This document shows, one piece after another, positions 1 through 12,290 of a stretch of 64,000 nt of DNA. This stretch comes from Saccopteryx bilineata (Eukaryota > Chordata > Mammalia > Chiroptera > Emballonuridae): positions 169,134,296-169,198,295 of the forward strand of contig NC_089492.1 in the NCBI RefSeq assembly GCF_036850765.1. The letters run 5' to 3'. The notes under the pieces are model-generated. The model worked only from the letters and a program-made list of their open reading frames with translations, had not been told where the DNA came from and did not search any database. A program made the position numbers and the translations under genes. How positions within the stretch are numbered: position 1 is the stretch's first letter; every line of letters begins with the position of its first letter.

Positions 1-627
1 ATCTCCTGGACTGCCATGCAGTATGTGGAAGTTTTAACAAGGCAGAGGCATCCTGTGGTTCCCAGGAACAGATCTGTCCTAATATTCTGCCAGGCTAAGC
101 CACTGCCTCAGAGCAGCCCATGGGAGGCATCGGCTTCATGAAAAACAATGACAGATTAAAGCAGCGGGGGGTCCTTAATAAATTACACACTGTATGGTCA
201 ACCATATATAATGCATGACCACCGCTGATGTTCATAGTTTTGCCTCATTGATTTGACTTTACCTTAAAAAGCCACATCCATTTTCTTTTCTTATCATGGC
301 CATTCTGACTAAGACAGAAGAGACTACAGACCTCAGATGGTAAGCAACTTTAACCATCCAATTTTACAATCTGGGCAAATCTCCATTAGAAGTCCATTAG
401 GAAGCATCCAGAATCCACTTTTTTTTTCAGTCTCAGAAAGTTCAGATCACCTGACAAATATCTCATTTCCTTCAGTAGCTCAAGATTTTTCTTCTAAAAA
501 ATATAAGGTGCAGTAGAAGTGTATGTATGTGAAAAAAGAGGCAGACAGACAGCCTTGGCCTATGCTCCAGTTAATGTTTGAATCTGAATATTTCAGTACA
601 TATTATCTTTAAATTAAAATGAAAAGT
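1..627. other. Unassigned non-coding sequence
   Basis: AT-rich sequence without a convincing reading frame or a repeat I recognise. Its last 12 bases (616-627) are the left copy of the target duplication of the neighbouring L1. Confidence 0.5.
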
Positions 628-916
628 CTTCTCCATGTCTCTTAGTCTCATTTTTATGTCCCACCTATGTATAGAATCATGAATTTCTTAGTTTTTTTCT
701 GATTTACTTATTATGAGGGGGGGAGGGAGAACAGGGAGGGAGAGGGAGAGGGGAGGGGCACAAAGAAAACCAGATAGAAGGTGACAGAGGACAATTTGAC
801 TTTAGGTGATGGGTATGCAACATAATTGAATGACAAGATAACCTAGAGGTGTTTTCTTTGAATATATGTACCCTGACTTATTAATGTTACTCCATTAAAA
901 TAAATAAAAATTTTAA
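628..916. mobile_element. Short 5'-inverted (twin-primed) L1 3' end
   Basis: The first part (about 630-709) is minus-strand L1 3' end, from the ORF2 tail into the 3' UTR. The second part (about 710-916) is the directly following L1 3' UTR on the plus strand, with a G-rich tract and an A-rich tail. The unit is bounded by a perfect 12-bp duplication, aaaatgaaaagt, at 616-627 and 917-928. Opposite orientation of adjoining L1 segments inside one duplication is the signature of twin priming during target-primed reverse transcription. Confidence 0.85.
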
Positions 917-928
917 AAAATGAAAAGT

Positions 929-1317
929 AAAGCTAATGCAGCCAAGTCCACATAATATCAAGTTGTTAATTAAAATATGCTTCATAGATTTTTTTTTCCT
1001 TCAGACTGCAATCAGTTTGGCAAAATTGCAATACAACCAGCCAAATATGCACTGACATCAAAACACCCTCAAGGTTAAGAGCTAAATAAAAAACCACTTT
1101 CTGGGACTAAAATTTACTTGCTATTGACCAAAGTAAGCAAAATAATTATTTTAATAGATAAAAACTTGTATTTTGTTCCTCCTCTATAGGTATGTTAGTT
1201 ACATACAACAAAGTTGTTTGGGCACACCAGAGTAATAATATCAATTCTGCTGAATTACTTAGGGTTTGCCAGAGGAACAGCAGGTAGGTAGGTAGGTAGA
1301 GCTATAAATGCATAGCT
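929..1317. other. Unassigned non-coding sequence with a GGTA microsatellite
   Basis: No gene or recognised repeat. A short run of about four GGTA units lies near 1283-1299. Confidence 0.5.
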
Positions 1318-1655
1318 ATGCATAACTGGTGGTGGCACAGTATATAAAACATCAACCTCAGTGTCCCAGGTTCAAAATTTTGAGGTTGCTGGTTTGAGCA
1401 TGCCTCATCAGCTTGAGCACAGGCTCATCAGCACAGCTCAGCATGAGGCAGCCGGCTTGAACTCAAATGTCACTGGTTTGAGCCCAAGGTCATTGGTTTG
1501 AGCAAGGGGTCAGTGGCTCAGATGCAGCTCCCAGGTCAAGGCATATATGAGAGGAAATCAATGAAGAACTAAAGTGCTGTGACTGAAAGTTCATGCTTCT
1601 CATCTCTCTCCGTTTCTTTATCTTATTTCTTTCTCCTTTCTCGCATTAAAAAAAA
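1318..1655 (+). mobile_element. Ves-like SINE, 'gcctgacc' lineage, diverged
   Basis: Diverged copy of the SINE lineage whose head in other copies here reads gcctgaccaggcggtgg. The body has repeated 'gcttgagc' phrases, then 'aaggcatatatgagag', then a pyrimidine-rich stretch and an A-rich tail. The head is eroded. The element abuts the old L1 fragment that follows. Confidence 0.75.
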
Positions 1656-2300
1656 TTATTCAAAACAAAAATTATTAAATACTTAGCAATAACAATAACA
1701 AAAGATGTGCAAAAAACTGTAACATATTATTGTATAAAATTAAAGAGATCTTTAAAAATATATAGATACATATATATATTCATGAAATTATAAACTCAAT
1801 ATTGTGAAGATGTCAATTTTCCCTCAAAACTGATGTCTAGACTCAAGGCAATTCTAATAAAAATTCCTACAGGTATTTTTGTTTGTATAGAAAACAGATA
1901 AACTTATTTTTAATATATATATGGAAGTGAAAAGGTTGATGAAAAAAATCAAGGCTCCATTGAGGAAGAAAAACAAAAAAGATATGTTCTACCAAAATAT
2001 CCAGACTTATTATAAAGTACAACAATTAATATGTTATGGCATTGGCAAACATGTAAATAAATGAAGCAGAATAGAGTCCAAAAACAAACTCATGCATATA
2101 CAGACATGACAAACTTGTCACTGCAGAGAATGAGTGAATTATAGCATTTTAAATACATTGTGCTTGGAAAATTGGATACTAGTGTGAGGAGAAAAAATAA
2201 AACTTGGCCCCTACCTCACTTTATATAAAAACCAAATTCAGATAAATGATAGATTTAAATGTGAAAAGCAAACAATAATTAAAATAATATTTAATAATAA
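1656..2300 (+). mobile_element. Old L1 ORF2 C-terminal fragment, piece 1 (outermost host of the nest)
   Basis: This piece matches the 3' part of mammalian L1 ORF2 (for example the stretch around 'aatattgtgaagatgtcaattttcc') but is heavily mutated with no open frame. The next parts of the same element resume after each insertion at about 13568-13721, 14061-14438, 14791-14917 and 33107-33515, in order and on the same strand. It is the oldest layer in the region. Confidence 0.8.
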
Positions 2301-2635
2301 TCTATATAAATAAAAATGTAAATGTTTGTTCAAAATCTTAAATCTCCAAAAATTCTTCACTGATTACTTTGAAATTGTGACACAACATTGCATTCGAATA
2401 CGCAGTTGTTTTAATATACCTACTATTATATAGATATAGATGTTACACCTGTGACAGGTAAAAACATGCTTTTTTAAAAAGAACAGTGCCATCTGTGGGA
2501 CATAAAAACAACACATGCTATACTAAATATTTTACGATTTCATTTCAATGTTTCCGATTTACAATCCATTTATGTGCAGCCAGACTTGAGGATGCACGGT
2601 TGTGAGCAGAGCGATAGCATTCTGCAGCTTCAGAT

Positions 2636-3043
2636 ATGCTTCATTCTCAAAAGAATGAATGCAACAGGCTGAGAGTGGCTGAAAGATGTCAACAAGAAAC
2701 AGCAGATCAGCATCAAACACGACTCTGCACTCAGCAATCATGCAATTACAATCACCTTGCATTCCGGTACGACCCAGCTGATGATTGTAGTTTGAGCTGG
2801 CATGTTCTCATTGGCACTATGACTGAAGTGTGTCTTTATTGTAAGGCTCTGAAATTTAATAGAGAAATGGAAGGAATGTGTTGTGCTGCTAAAAAAATTA
2901 AACTGATTAAACTTGGAGAACAGCCAGAGCCATTAAAAACTTTGCTCGCCAATATACCGACAAATCAAAGCATTTCCTGTCTAACATCAGGAAATAGAAC
3001 TCATGCTTCCAAATGACATTGTTCAGCGCAGAAATTGAACACC
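2636..3043 (+). pseudogene. Helitron Rep/helicase gene, N-terminal remnant
   Basis: The frame contains a helitron-like N-terminal region: a cysteine pair around 'CLYCKALKF', then 'GMCCAAKKIKL' and 'PEPLKTLLA'. This Cys-rich block typically precedes the Rep domain in animal Helitrons. It reads through to the L1-A insertion, where the target sequence encodes roughly 'F-I-P-T-F'; the equivalent 'S-M-P-T-F-K' resumes on the far side of L1-A at about 11293. The frame has stops and shifts, so it is a pseudogene. The start is unknown; the open stretch begins at 2636. Confidence 0.8.
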
Positions 3044-3473
3044 TCAATTCATACCAACTTTTTATTATAATAAATAAATTTTTATTCATGTTAATGGGGT
3101 GACATCAATAAATCAGGATACATATGTTCAAAAAAAATATGTCAAGGTTATCTTGTCATTCAATTATGTTGCATACCCATCACCCAAAGTCAGATTGTCC
3201 TCTGTCACCCTCTTTCTTCCTGCCCCTCCCCTCCCCCTTCCCCTCTACTTCCTTCCCTCCCACGCCCCCACTCCCCCCATCCCCAGAAACCACCACACTC
3301 TTGTCCATGTCTCTTAGTCTTGTTTTTATGTCCCACCAATGTATGGAATCATGTAGTTCTTGGTTTTTTCTGATTTACTTATTTCACTCTGTATATTGTT
3401 ATCAAGATCTAACCATTTTCTTGTAAATGATCCGATGTCATCATTTCTTATGGCTGAGTAGTATTCCATCGTG

Positions 3474-3687
3474 CAGTGGTTCTCAACCTGTGGGTCACAA
3501 CCCTGGCGGGGTCGCCTAAAACCATCGGAAAATATATAACGCATATCAGGTATTTAGATTCCGAATCATAACTGTACCAAAATTACACTTATGAAGTAGC
3601 CACCAAAATTATTTTTTGGTTTGGGGTCACCGCAACATGAGGAACTATATTGCGGGGTCACGGCATTAGGAAGGTTGAGAACCACTG
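3474..3687. mobile_element. SPIN-like hAT MITE
   Basis: A 214-bp element with perfect 16-bp terminal inverted repeats, CAGTGGTTCTCAACCT at 3474-3489 and its complement at 3672-3687. It contains no gene. The interior (gggtcgcc..., catcggaaaatata, atgaagtagcca, a 'gggtcac' repeat) resembles the SPIN ('space invader') hAT elements known for horizontal transfer among tetrapods. The 8-bp duplication is ccatcgtg/ccatagtt; unbroken L1 paralogues at 39719 and 44089 read ccatagtg, so both copies derive from that octamer. The insertion interrupts L1-A ORF2. Confidence 0.82.
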
Positions 3688-4157
3688 CCATAGTTTATAT
3701 GTGCCACATCTTCTTTATCCAGTCTTCTATTGAAGGGCTTTTTGATTGTTTCCATGTCTTGGCCACTGTGAACAATGCTGCAATGAACATGGAGCTACAT
3801 GAGTCTTTACGTATCAATGTTTCTGAGTTTTGGGGGTATATAACCAGTAGAGGGATTGCTGGGTCATAAGGTAGTTCTATTTTCAGTTTTTTGAGGAACC
3901 ACCATACTTTCTTCCATAATGGTTGTACTATTTTACATTCCCACCAACAGTGAATGAGGATTCCTGTTTCTCCACAGCGTCTCCAACATTTGCTATTACC
4001 TGTCTTGTTGATAATAGCTAATCTAACCAGTATGAGCTGATATCACATTGCAGTTTTGATTTGCATTTCTCTAATAACTAATGAAGATGAGCATCTTTTC
4101 ATATATCTGTTGGCCATTTGTATTTCTTCCTGGGAGAAATGTCTGTTCATATCCTCT

Positions 4158-4555
4158 TCCCTTTTTTTTTTTAAATTTTTCTGAAGCTAGAAACAGGGAG
4201 AGACAGTCAGACAGACTCCCGCATGCGCCCGACCAGGATCCACCCAGCACGCCCACCAGGGGCGACGCTCTGCCCACCAGGGGGCGATGCTCTGCCCCTC
4301 CGGGGCGTCGCCATATTGCGACCAGAGCCACTCTAGCGCCTGAGGCAGAGGCCACAGAGCCATCCCCAGCGCCCGGGCCATCTTTGCTCCAATGGAGCCT
4401 CGGCTGCGGGAGGGGAAGAGAGAGACAGAGAGAAAAGCGCGGCGGAGGGGTGGAGAAGCAAATGGGCGCTTCTCCTATGTGCCCTGGCCGGGAATCGAAC
4501 CCGGGTCCTCCGCACGCTAGACCGACGCTCTACCGCTGAGCCAACCGGCCAGGGC
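4158..4555 (-). mobile_element. Ves-like SINE, 'ggccctgg' lineage
   Basis: Minus-strand SINE with a tRNA-like head: an A-box-like ggctcagcggtagagc and a B-box-like gggttcgattcc on the element strand. It has the long GC-rich body of this lineage and a poly(A) tail, seen as T's at about 4160. It is inserted in L1-A ORF2 with a tcttccc/tcttctc type flank. Confidence 0.9.
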
Positions 4556-7500
4556 TCTTCTCATTTTTTTATTGGACTGTTTGTTTGTTTGTCATTGAGT
4601 TTTTTGTATATTTTGGGTATTAGGCCCTTATCTTAGCTATTGTTTGAAAATATCATTTCCCTTTTAGTTGGCTGTCTGTTTATTTTGTTGTCAGTTTCCC
4701 TTGCTGAGCAAAAACTTTTTAGTCTGATGTAGCCCCATTCATTTATCTTTGCCTTCACTTCTCTTGCCATTGGATTCAAATTCATAAAATGCCCTTTAAA
4801 ACACAGGTCCATGAGTTTAGTACCTATGTCTTCTTCTATGTACTTTATTGTTTCAGGTCTTATATTTAGGTCTTTGATCCATTTGAAATAATTTTAGTAC
4901 GAGGAAACAAGCTGAAGTCGAGTTTCATTCTTTTGCATGTGGCTTTCCAGTTTTCCCAGCGCCATTTGTTGAAGAGGCTTTCTTTTCTCCATTGTGTGTT
5001 GTTGGCCCCTTTATCAAAAATTATTTGACCATATATATGTGGTTTTATTTCTGGACTTTTTAGTCTGTTCCATTGGTCTGAGTGTCCATTTTTCTGCCAA
5101 TATCATGCTGTTTTGATTATCATGGCCCTATAATATAGTTTGTCAGGTATTGTAATGTCCCCAGCTTCATTCTTTTTCCTTAGGATTGCTTTGGCTATTC
5201 AGAGTTTTTTATACTTCCAAATAAATCTGATGATTTTTTGTTCCATTTCTTTAAAAAATGTCATTGGAATTTTGATGGGAATTGCAATAAATTTATAAAT
5301 TGTTTTGGGTAATATGGCCATTTTGATTATATTTATTCTCCCTATCCAAGAACAAGGAATATTTTTTCATCTCATTGTATCTTTTTTGATTTCCCTTAAC
5401 AATGCTTTGTAGTTTTCATTATATAGGTCCTTTAAATTCTTTGTTATGTATATTCCTAGGTATTTTTGTTGTTGTTGTTGTTTCAATCATGAAGGGGATT
5501 ATTTTTTTAAGTTTGTTTTCTAATATTGCATTGTTGGCATATAGAAAGGCTATGGACTTTTGTATATTAATTTTGTATCCTGCGACCTTACTGTATTGGT
5601 TTATTGTTTCTAGTAATCTTTTTTGTGGAGTCTTTGGGGTTTTCGATGTATAGGATCCTATCATCTGCAAGAAGGGATACCTTTACTTCTTCTTTTCTGA
5701 TATGGATGCCTTTTATTTTTTTATCTTGTCTGATTGCTCTGGACACAACTTATAACACCATGTTAAATAAAAGTGGAGAGAGTGGACAACCTTGTCTTGT
5801 TCCTGATTTAAGGTGGAAAGTCCTCAGTTTTATGCCATTTAATATGATGCTGGCTGATGGTTTATCATATATGGCCTTTATCATGTTGAGATATTTTCCT
5901 TCTATACCCATTTTGTTGAGTGTCTTAAACATAAATTTGTGTTGTATTTTATCAAATGCCTTTTCTGCATCTATTGATAAGATCATGTGGTGTTTGTTCT
6001 TTGTTTTGTTGATATGGTGTATTACATTAACCGTTGTTCTTACATTGAACCATCCTTGAGATTCTGAAATAAATCCCACTTGATCATGATGTATTATTTT
6101 TTTAATATGTTGTTGTATTTGATTTACCAGTATTTTGTTTAGTATTTAAGCATCTGTACTCATTAGAGATATTGGTTTGTAGTTTTCTTTTTTTGTGCCG
6201 TACTTGCCAGGTTTTGGTATGAGGGTTATGTTGGCCTCATAAAATGTGTTTGGAAGTATTGCTTCTTCTTCAATTTTTTGGAAGACTTTGAGTAGAATAG
6301 GAACCATGTCTTCTTTGAATGTTTGATAGAATTCACTAGTATAACCATCTGGGCCTGGACTTTTATTTTTGGGGAGGTTTTTAATAGTTTTTTCTATTTC
6401 CTCACGGCTAATTGATCTGTTTAGGCTCTCTGCTGCTTCATGACTCAGTCTAGGAAGGTTGTATTGTTCTAGAAATTTATCCATTTCTTCTAGATTGTTG
6501 AATTTGGTGGAATATACTTTTTCGTAGTATTCTACAATAATTCTTTCTAAATCTATGATGTGTGTGGTGATTTCTTCTCTTTCACTTTGAATTTTGTTTA
6601 TATGAGTCCTTTCTTTTTTTTCCTTGGTGAGTCTTGCCAAGGGTTTTTCAATTTTGTTGATCTTTTCCAAGAACCAGCTCCTTGTTCTATTAATTTTTTC
6701 TATAGTTTTTCTGTTCTTTATTTCATTTATTTATGCTCTGATTTTTATCATCTCCTTTCTTCGGCTGCTTTTGGGTTGTGTTTGTTCTTCTTTTTCTAGT
6801 TCCTTAAGGTGTAAAATTAAGTGGTTTACTTGCGCTCTCTCTTGTTTGTTCATATAGGCCTGAAGTGACATGAATTTTCATTTATTACTGCTTTTGCTGC
6901 ATCCAGAAATTCTGATATGTTGTATTGTCATTTTCATTTGTCTGTATATATATCTTTTGATCTCTGTGCTTATTTTTTTGACCCATTTATTTTTTAAAAG
7001 TACGTTTTTTATTTTCCACATTTTTGTGGGGTTTTTTCCCTCTTTTTTGCAGTTGAATTCTAGTTTCAAGGCTTTATGATCAGAAAATATGCTTGGTACA
7101 ATTTCAATTTTTCTCAATTTGATGATGTTATTTTAATGGCCCAACAAATGGTTAATTCTGGAGAATGTTCCATGTACACTGGAGAAAAATGTATACTCTG
7201 TCACTTTGGGATGAAGTGTTTGTAGATGTCTATCATATCCAGGTGCTCTAGTGTTTCATTTGAGGCCAATATATCTTTATTGATTTTCTGTTTGGATGAA
7301 CAATCTAGAGCTATCAGCCGTGTATTGAGGTATCCAAGTATGATTGTATTTTTGACAGTTTTTGTTTTTAGGTCAATAGGTAGCTTTCTTATATATTTTG
7401 GTGCTCCTTGGTTTGTTGTACATGTATCAAGGATAGTTATGTCTTCTTGATTCAGTATCCTCTTAATCATTATGAAATGAACATTTTTGTCTCTGAGTAC

Positions 7501-8126
7501 GTTTGCTGTCTTGTAGTCAGCATTATCAGATATGAGTATTGCTACACCTGCTTTTTTGGGGATTTTATTTGCTTGGAATATTATTTTCCAGCTTTTCACT
7601 TTGAATTTATTTTTATCCTTGTTGCTTAGATGAGTTTCTTGTAGGCAGCATCAGTTGGATTTTCTTTTTTAATCCATTCTGCTACTCTGTGTCTTTTTAT
7701 TGGTGAGTTTAATCCATTTACATTTAGTGTAATTATTGACACTTGTGGGTTCCCTATTGCCATTTTATAAATTGCTTTCTCTTAGTTTTGTATCTTGTTT
7801 GATTCTTATCTTTTATTTTTCTATCATTTGTTTTTGTTTGTTTGTATTCCGTACTTCTTTCCTCTGTTGCTACCTTTTTTAAGTCATGTGCTTCTCTGGT
7901 GGTTTTTTCATGGGTGGTTACCATTAAATAATGAAAAGTATACCTACCATATTCATTGTAGTACCCTATCTTATGAGTATTTCTGCACTTAATTGTCATT
8001 TGCTACTGTTAATCTCCAATTTCTCCCATTTTTTTGCTTTTCTTGTCACAGTTTAAATTTGGTTTTATTGTGTTCTTGGTAGAGCTTTTACTTGTGGTTT
8101 TGTTTTGTTTTGTTCTTTGACTCTGG

Positions 8127-9098
8127 TTAGAAAACTCCCTTTAGTATTTCCTGGATTGGGAGTTTTCTGATGATAAATTCCCTCATGTATACTGTATTTC
8201 TGAATGTTTTTATTTCTCCTTCGTATTTGAAGGATAGCTTTGATTGGTATAGTATCTTTGGCTGAATGTTCCTCTCTTTCAGGGCTTTAAATATTGGGGT
8301 CCACTCTCTTCTAGCTTGTAGAGTTTCTGCTGAGAAATCTGATGATAATCTAATAGGCCTTTTTTTATATGTTGTATTCTTTTCCCTGTTGTATTTTTTT
8401 CTCAAAGAAAAAATTCCCTTGAGAATTTTTTCTTTGTCGTTGGTTTGTGCCAATTTCATTATGATGTGCCTTTGAGTAGGTTTGTTGGGGTTAATAAAAC
8501 TCGGTGTTCTTTTTGCTTCTTGAATTTGAGGCTTTTGTTCTTTCCACAGGAGTGGGAAGTTCTCGCCTATTATTTGTTTATGTTCTTTATTCCATTTTCT
8601 CTCTCTTCTCCCTCTGATATACCTATTATTCTTATGTTATTCTTTTTGATGGAGTCAGACAATTTCTGTAGGGCTTTCTCATTTTTTTAAATTTTTGAGT
8701 CTCTCTCTTCTTCTCTCTGTTGTGCCAGGAGTTGCTTGTGTTCTGTCACTAATCCTACCTTCTATCTGGCCTGTTCTATTAGCTAAGCTTGTTACCTTGT
8801 TTTTTAGTTCATGAATTGAGTTTTTCTTCTTTGTTTGACTTGTTTTTATAGTTTCAATTTTCTTGGTAATATATTCTTTGTGTTCATTGAGTTATTTTTT
8901 GACCTCCCTAAATTGCCTTTTTTTGTTTTCTTGTATATCTCTGAGTATTTTTTGGATTTCTATTTTAAATTCTCTGTCATTTAGCTCCAAGGTTTTCAAT
9001 ATATTAAATTTTTTCCCCATAGATTTTTCCACATCTATCTGTGTTACTTTTCTATCTTTTGTATCCATAATATTCTATTTCCTTTTTTTTAATGGCAT
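8127..9098 (-). pseudogene. L1-A ORF1 (RNA-binding chaperone), broken
   Basis: L1 ORF1p is a trimeric coiled-coil RNA chaperone that packages L1 RNA. The start is taken at 9096-9098 by comparison with L1-B (ATG 20746). The coiled-coil part (about 9100-8760) is frame-broken. The C-terminal RNA-binding domain remains readable (8459-8127): 'MKLAQTNDKEKIL', then 'IRLSSDFSAETLQARREW', ending 'LKGVF'. This is the usual ORF1p C-terminal signature. It is inactive because of frameshifts. Confidence 0.82.
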
Positions 9099-11286
9099 CT
9101 GAGGGTGGTCTTGTTGATAGCACTAATTAGAATTGATAAAGAATAAAAAGTAAAAAAAAATAAAACATAAAAAATGGAAAAAAATTGGAACAAAAAGAAT
9201 AATAATTTTTTTTCTCCCCTTTTTTTTTTCTTCCCCTTCTCTCCCTTCCTCCTTAGGAAAATATCATGATGAACTGTGAATTATATTATGCTAAATGGAA
9301 GAAAAGCTGCCTATAACAGAGGGTCTGAGTTGGGGGGAACTTTTCAAGGGGCAAAAAAGGAAGTAGGAACCTACAAAATTCAAAAAAGTATAAAATTATT
9401 TGCTTGTAAGTGATGGTCAACTAAGAGATATAATAAGAGGGATAAGAGGGAAAAAGGAAAAAAATTATTGTATTAAGTGGAGCAAAAAGTAAATAGAATG
9501 GAGATCCTGGGTTGGGAGTAATGCTAATGAGTTAAAAAGTGAAGTAAAAAGCACCCAAAATGCCACAAAAAAAACTTGAGTCCCAAATTAAATAATTTGT
9601 TCGTGATTGAGGATTGAATGATAGGAAGAGTAAACGGAGAAAAGAAGAAACTAATAGAGAGGGAGAAATAAGAAAAAGAGGAAAAGGAAGGAACAAAAAA
9701 AAACAAAGAGAGAGAGAGAGTTAAGTGTTGGAGTCTAACCTTCATGGAGAGTAAGGAAGAAGAAAAGAAATAAAATGGGAAATGTAACACTTATGGGTAG
9801 TGTAGTTCAAGAGGAAAGAATAAGATGGGCAGAGAACAAAAAAAAACCAAGGTGGAGGAAATAGAAATAATAATAATAATAAAGGCAAGAAGATGAGAGA
9901 AACAAAAAAATTGTGGAACAAGTTATAAAGTCTGGATTTTTCTTGATTTTGAGAGGTTAACTTCTTCCTTTTTCTTTCCTCTCCCTCTTCCTTGGGAGAG
10001 GAAATAAAAGTTAGTGACTCTGTACCCCAGGCTCTGCCCCTGTGGCATGCTTAGGTAGAGATTTGCAGTTGATGAGACTCTATAACGATGTCATATATTA
10101 GGGTTCAGTCTCGTTTGTAGTCAAGGCTTGTTAGCATTTGCAGGCTCTGACAATAAGAGAGTCCGTTTTCCCAGAGCCTCTCTCCTAGTCTCGCCTTCCT
10201 GAATTAGCAGCATGGTGATCCAGCTATGAGGCTGCCACTGCCTCTGCCTGGGGAGTAAGAGGCTCAAAGAGCTGGCAAATCCCCACTCTATCTCCACTCA
10301 ATGCAGGGCTCTGGGTAAGGCTCTGGAAGTCAGAGCCGCCAGCATAATCAGGCAGGGCTGGGAGCCAATTGCTCTCAAGGTGACTTTCTATGAGCCTCCA
10401 GGCCTGTTCAGCATGCCTAGCACTCTGTGGGACCACTCTCCCCAGGCTTTCCGCACTTTGTAACCTGTTTTGGCTGGGAAGAAGATGCCCTAGTTGCTGC
10501 CTGCAGTAAAGGAGGTCTCAACATCTGCCAAGTCCCTCTTTTTAGTGTATATCCCTGAGTATGAAAGCTCTGCAAATCAGAATTTGACCCACCCCTTTAG
10601 CAAGAGGCACTAAAAAATATTATGCCTCTTATCTTAGATTGTTGAACTAAGAGAGATCTTGTCAGTTAGAGCCACGTAGGTCAGTTGGGAGGTGAACAGA
10701 CTGTAGGTTAAGCTAATTTCAGCGATTGGATCTGCCGATCTGCTCCAGAAAGGACTGCAAGCTGCCCGCATGCCCTTCTCCCAACACTTGATTATTAACT
10801 TGAATGGCTGGGTGAGGCACCCCGCCCACCCAGAGAAGCTCGGGCATAAGGAAGTTTGCTTTGGTGCACTCCTCATGTACCGCTGGCATCTGCTGCTCGT
10901 GGTGGGGGTGTTAGCACACATGGGTTGGTTCACCACAGGCACACTCTTTCCTCAGCTTGAATGAATGTCTGTGCCACAGCCTAGCTTCCTCCACACACTT
11001 AGCCCCCCCCCAACTCTCAGTTCCAAGTGAGAGCAGCCTTTGCTCAGGTTAGTGAGGAAGGCAGAGTGTTCCTTTGTCCATCTTATTTCCTTCAGGGTTG
11101 ATTATATAATATATTTAGTCAATTTTTCACTCAATCTTATCTTCATTTTCAGTGTGTGGAACTCCCAGACTCTCCAAGGATAGATTTTTCTGTCTCTGGT
11201 TGATGAACCTATTGAAATTTTGTGGAGATTTGTTAGTCGTGCTCCTCACAGTGCCATTTCTCTGACGTTTAGAAATGACTTTTCAA
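9099..11286 (-). other. L1-A 5' UTR region
   Basis: Non-coding leader of L1-A. It contains an A/G-rich stretch (about 9130-9960, pyrimidine-rich on the element strand) and then a GC-richer promoter-side segment. It aligns by eye with the 5' UTR of L1-B at 18665-20745, in the same order. No gene was seen. Confidence 0.75.
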
Positions 11287-11304
11287 TCAATCTATGCCAA
11301 CTTT

Positions 11305-12290
11305 CAAAGTGAAAGGACAAATTTATCATAAAGCTGGCTCCCTGCTTCCATTCAACATAAATTCCTACAAATGTATTTCATTGTGATGGCAATGATGAAT
11401 TGAATGCAAGCTGCAGAATTTCTACTGGCATAAAAAAGTCCATCATTTCCCATCTGCAAGAGCTTCTTCATAAAAAAAAAACAATTTAGAGTGTTTGTTC
11501 AAAACAGCAATTGACATGATGCCATCTGATACACACAAGATTGTTATTCATGCTGACAAAACGGCTGCTGGAGAACATGTGCAAAGATTCAATGCTCCAC
11601 CTATAGACGAAGTGGCAATTGATATAGTCGGAGATCAATTCCAACCTAGAGATATTGTTCTTTATTGGAGAAACAATCAATTGACAAAACTTGCAGAAAC
11701 TCATTGATGCTATGATGCCCTGCAATATCCAATCATTTTTTGGGATGGTGCCGATGGATATCACTTCAATGTTAAGATGATAAATTCAGTCAGTGGCGAA
11801 GAAACAAATATCAAATGCAGTGCAATGAACTATTATTTATACTGATTAATTTGAAAGAATGAAGACAATCACGTTTTAAAATGCTGTCAATGGTTTCACC
11901 AATACATCATAGATATGTATGCAAAAATTAAAACAGAATGTTTGATATTACATTTGTTTGAATCAGACCAAGCTTTGCTCTGAAGAATACCTTCATTTGC
12001 GAGATGCAGTTGTAAATGACAGTAATACAACTAATGTTGGAAGACTAACGATTTTGCCATCTTCATATACAGGCAGTCCATGTCATATGCATGAGTATGC
12101 TCTAGATGCAATTGCATATGTTTATCACTATGGGTGTTCATTACATTCACATGCAATCCAGCTTGGGACAGTAAACAACAGCTCTTACTTTCTGGCCAAT
12201 CACCGGTGGGTAGGCATGACATCACAGCACATTTTCAGAAAGAAGCTGAAATCATTGATGGATTTCATGGTAAAAGATGAAGTGTTTGGG
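11305..12290 (+). pseudogene. Helitron Rep-domain remnant, HUH part deleted
   Basis: Resumes the helitron gene after L1-A. The readable blocks are typical of animal Helitron Rep regions: 'MPTFKVKGQIYHKAGSLLP' (about 11296-11352), 'HKIVIHADKTAAGEHVQRF' and 'DIVGDQFQPRDIVLYW' (11495-11707), then 'EEYLHLRDAVVND', 'NTTNVGRLTILP', 'MHEYALDAIAYV' and 'LKSLMDFMVKDEVFGYVHC' (11958-12290). The sequence breaks off just before the region where the HUH metal-binding and tyrosine motifs are expected, and joins the helicase end. Stops and shifts are present, so it is not functional. Confidence 0.83.

Larger units (their letters stand above)
3326..7763 (-). pseudogene. L1-A ORF2 (endonuclease/reverse transcriptase), broken
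   Basis: L1 ORF2p nicks target DNA and reverse transcribes L1 RNA there. The likely start codon is at 7761-7763, equivalent to the start in L1-B. Remnants in order are: endonuclease (about 7600-6900), the region before RT (6670-6146), RT (about 6079-5600, containing '[13 protein letters not shown]' and then a LADD version of the catalytic motif), and the C-terminal part ending at the stop 3326-3328 after 'PYIGGT'. Several stops and shifts interrupt it, and the MITE and SINE insertions cut the 3' third. It is inactive. Confidence 0.85.
3062..11286 (-). mobile_element. L1-A: near-full-length L1 inside the Helitron
   Basis: Minus-strand L1 with its poly(A)-side at 3062 and its 5' end at about 11286. 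Going 5' to 3' it has a 5' UTR (about 11286-9099, with an A/G-rich segment near the ORF1 side), ORF1 remnants (9098-8127), ORF2 remnants (7763-3326) and a 3' UTR. It is flanked by an 18-bp duplication, tcaattcataccaacttt (3044-3061) versus tcaatctatgccaacttt (11287-11304), 15/18 identical. Both copies encode the same helitron residues, which confirms the insertion point. It carries a hAT MITE (3474-3687) and a SINE (4158-4555). Confidence 0.88.

Noticed and set aside
4081..4539. Long ORFs across SINE copies (also 13293-13565, 14410-14850, 52645-53100, 55329-55855)
   Set aside because: They are translations of the GC-rich SINE body; similar chance frames appear in several copies on both strands.
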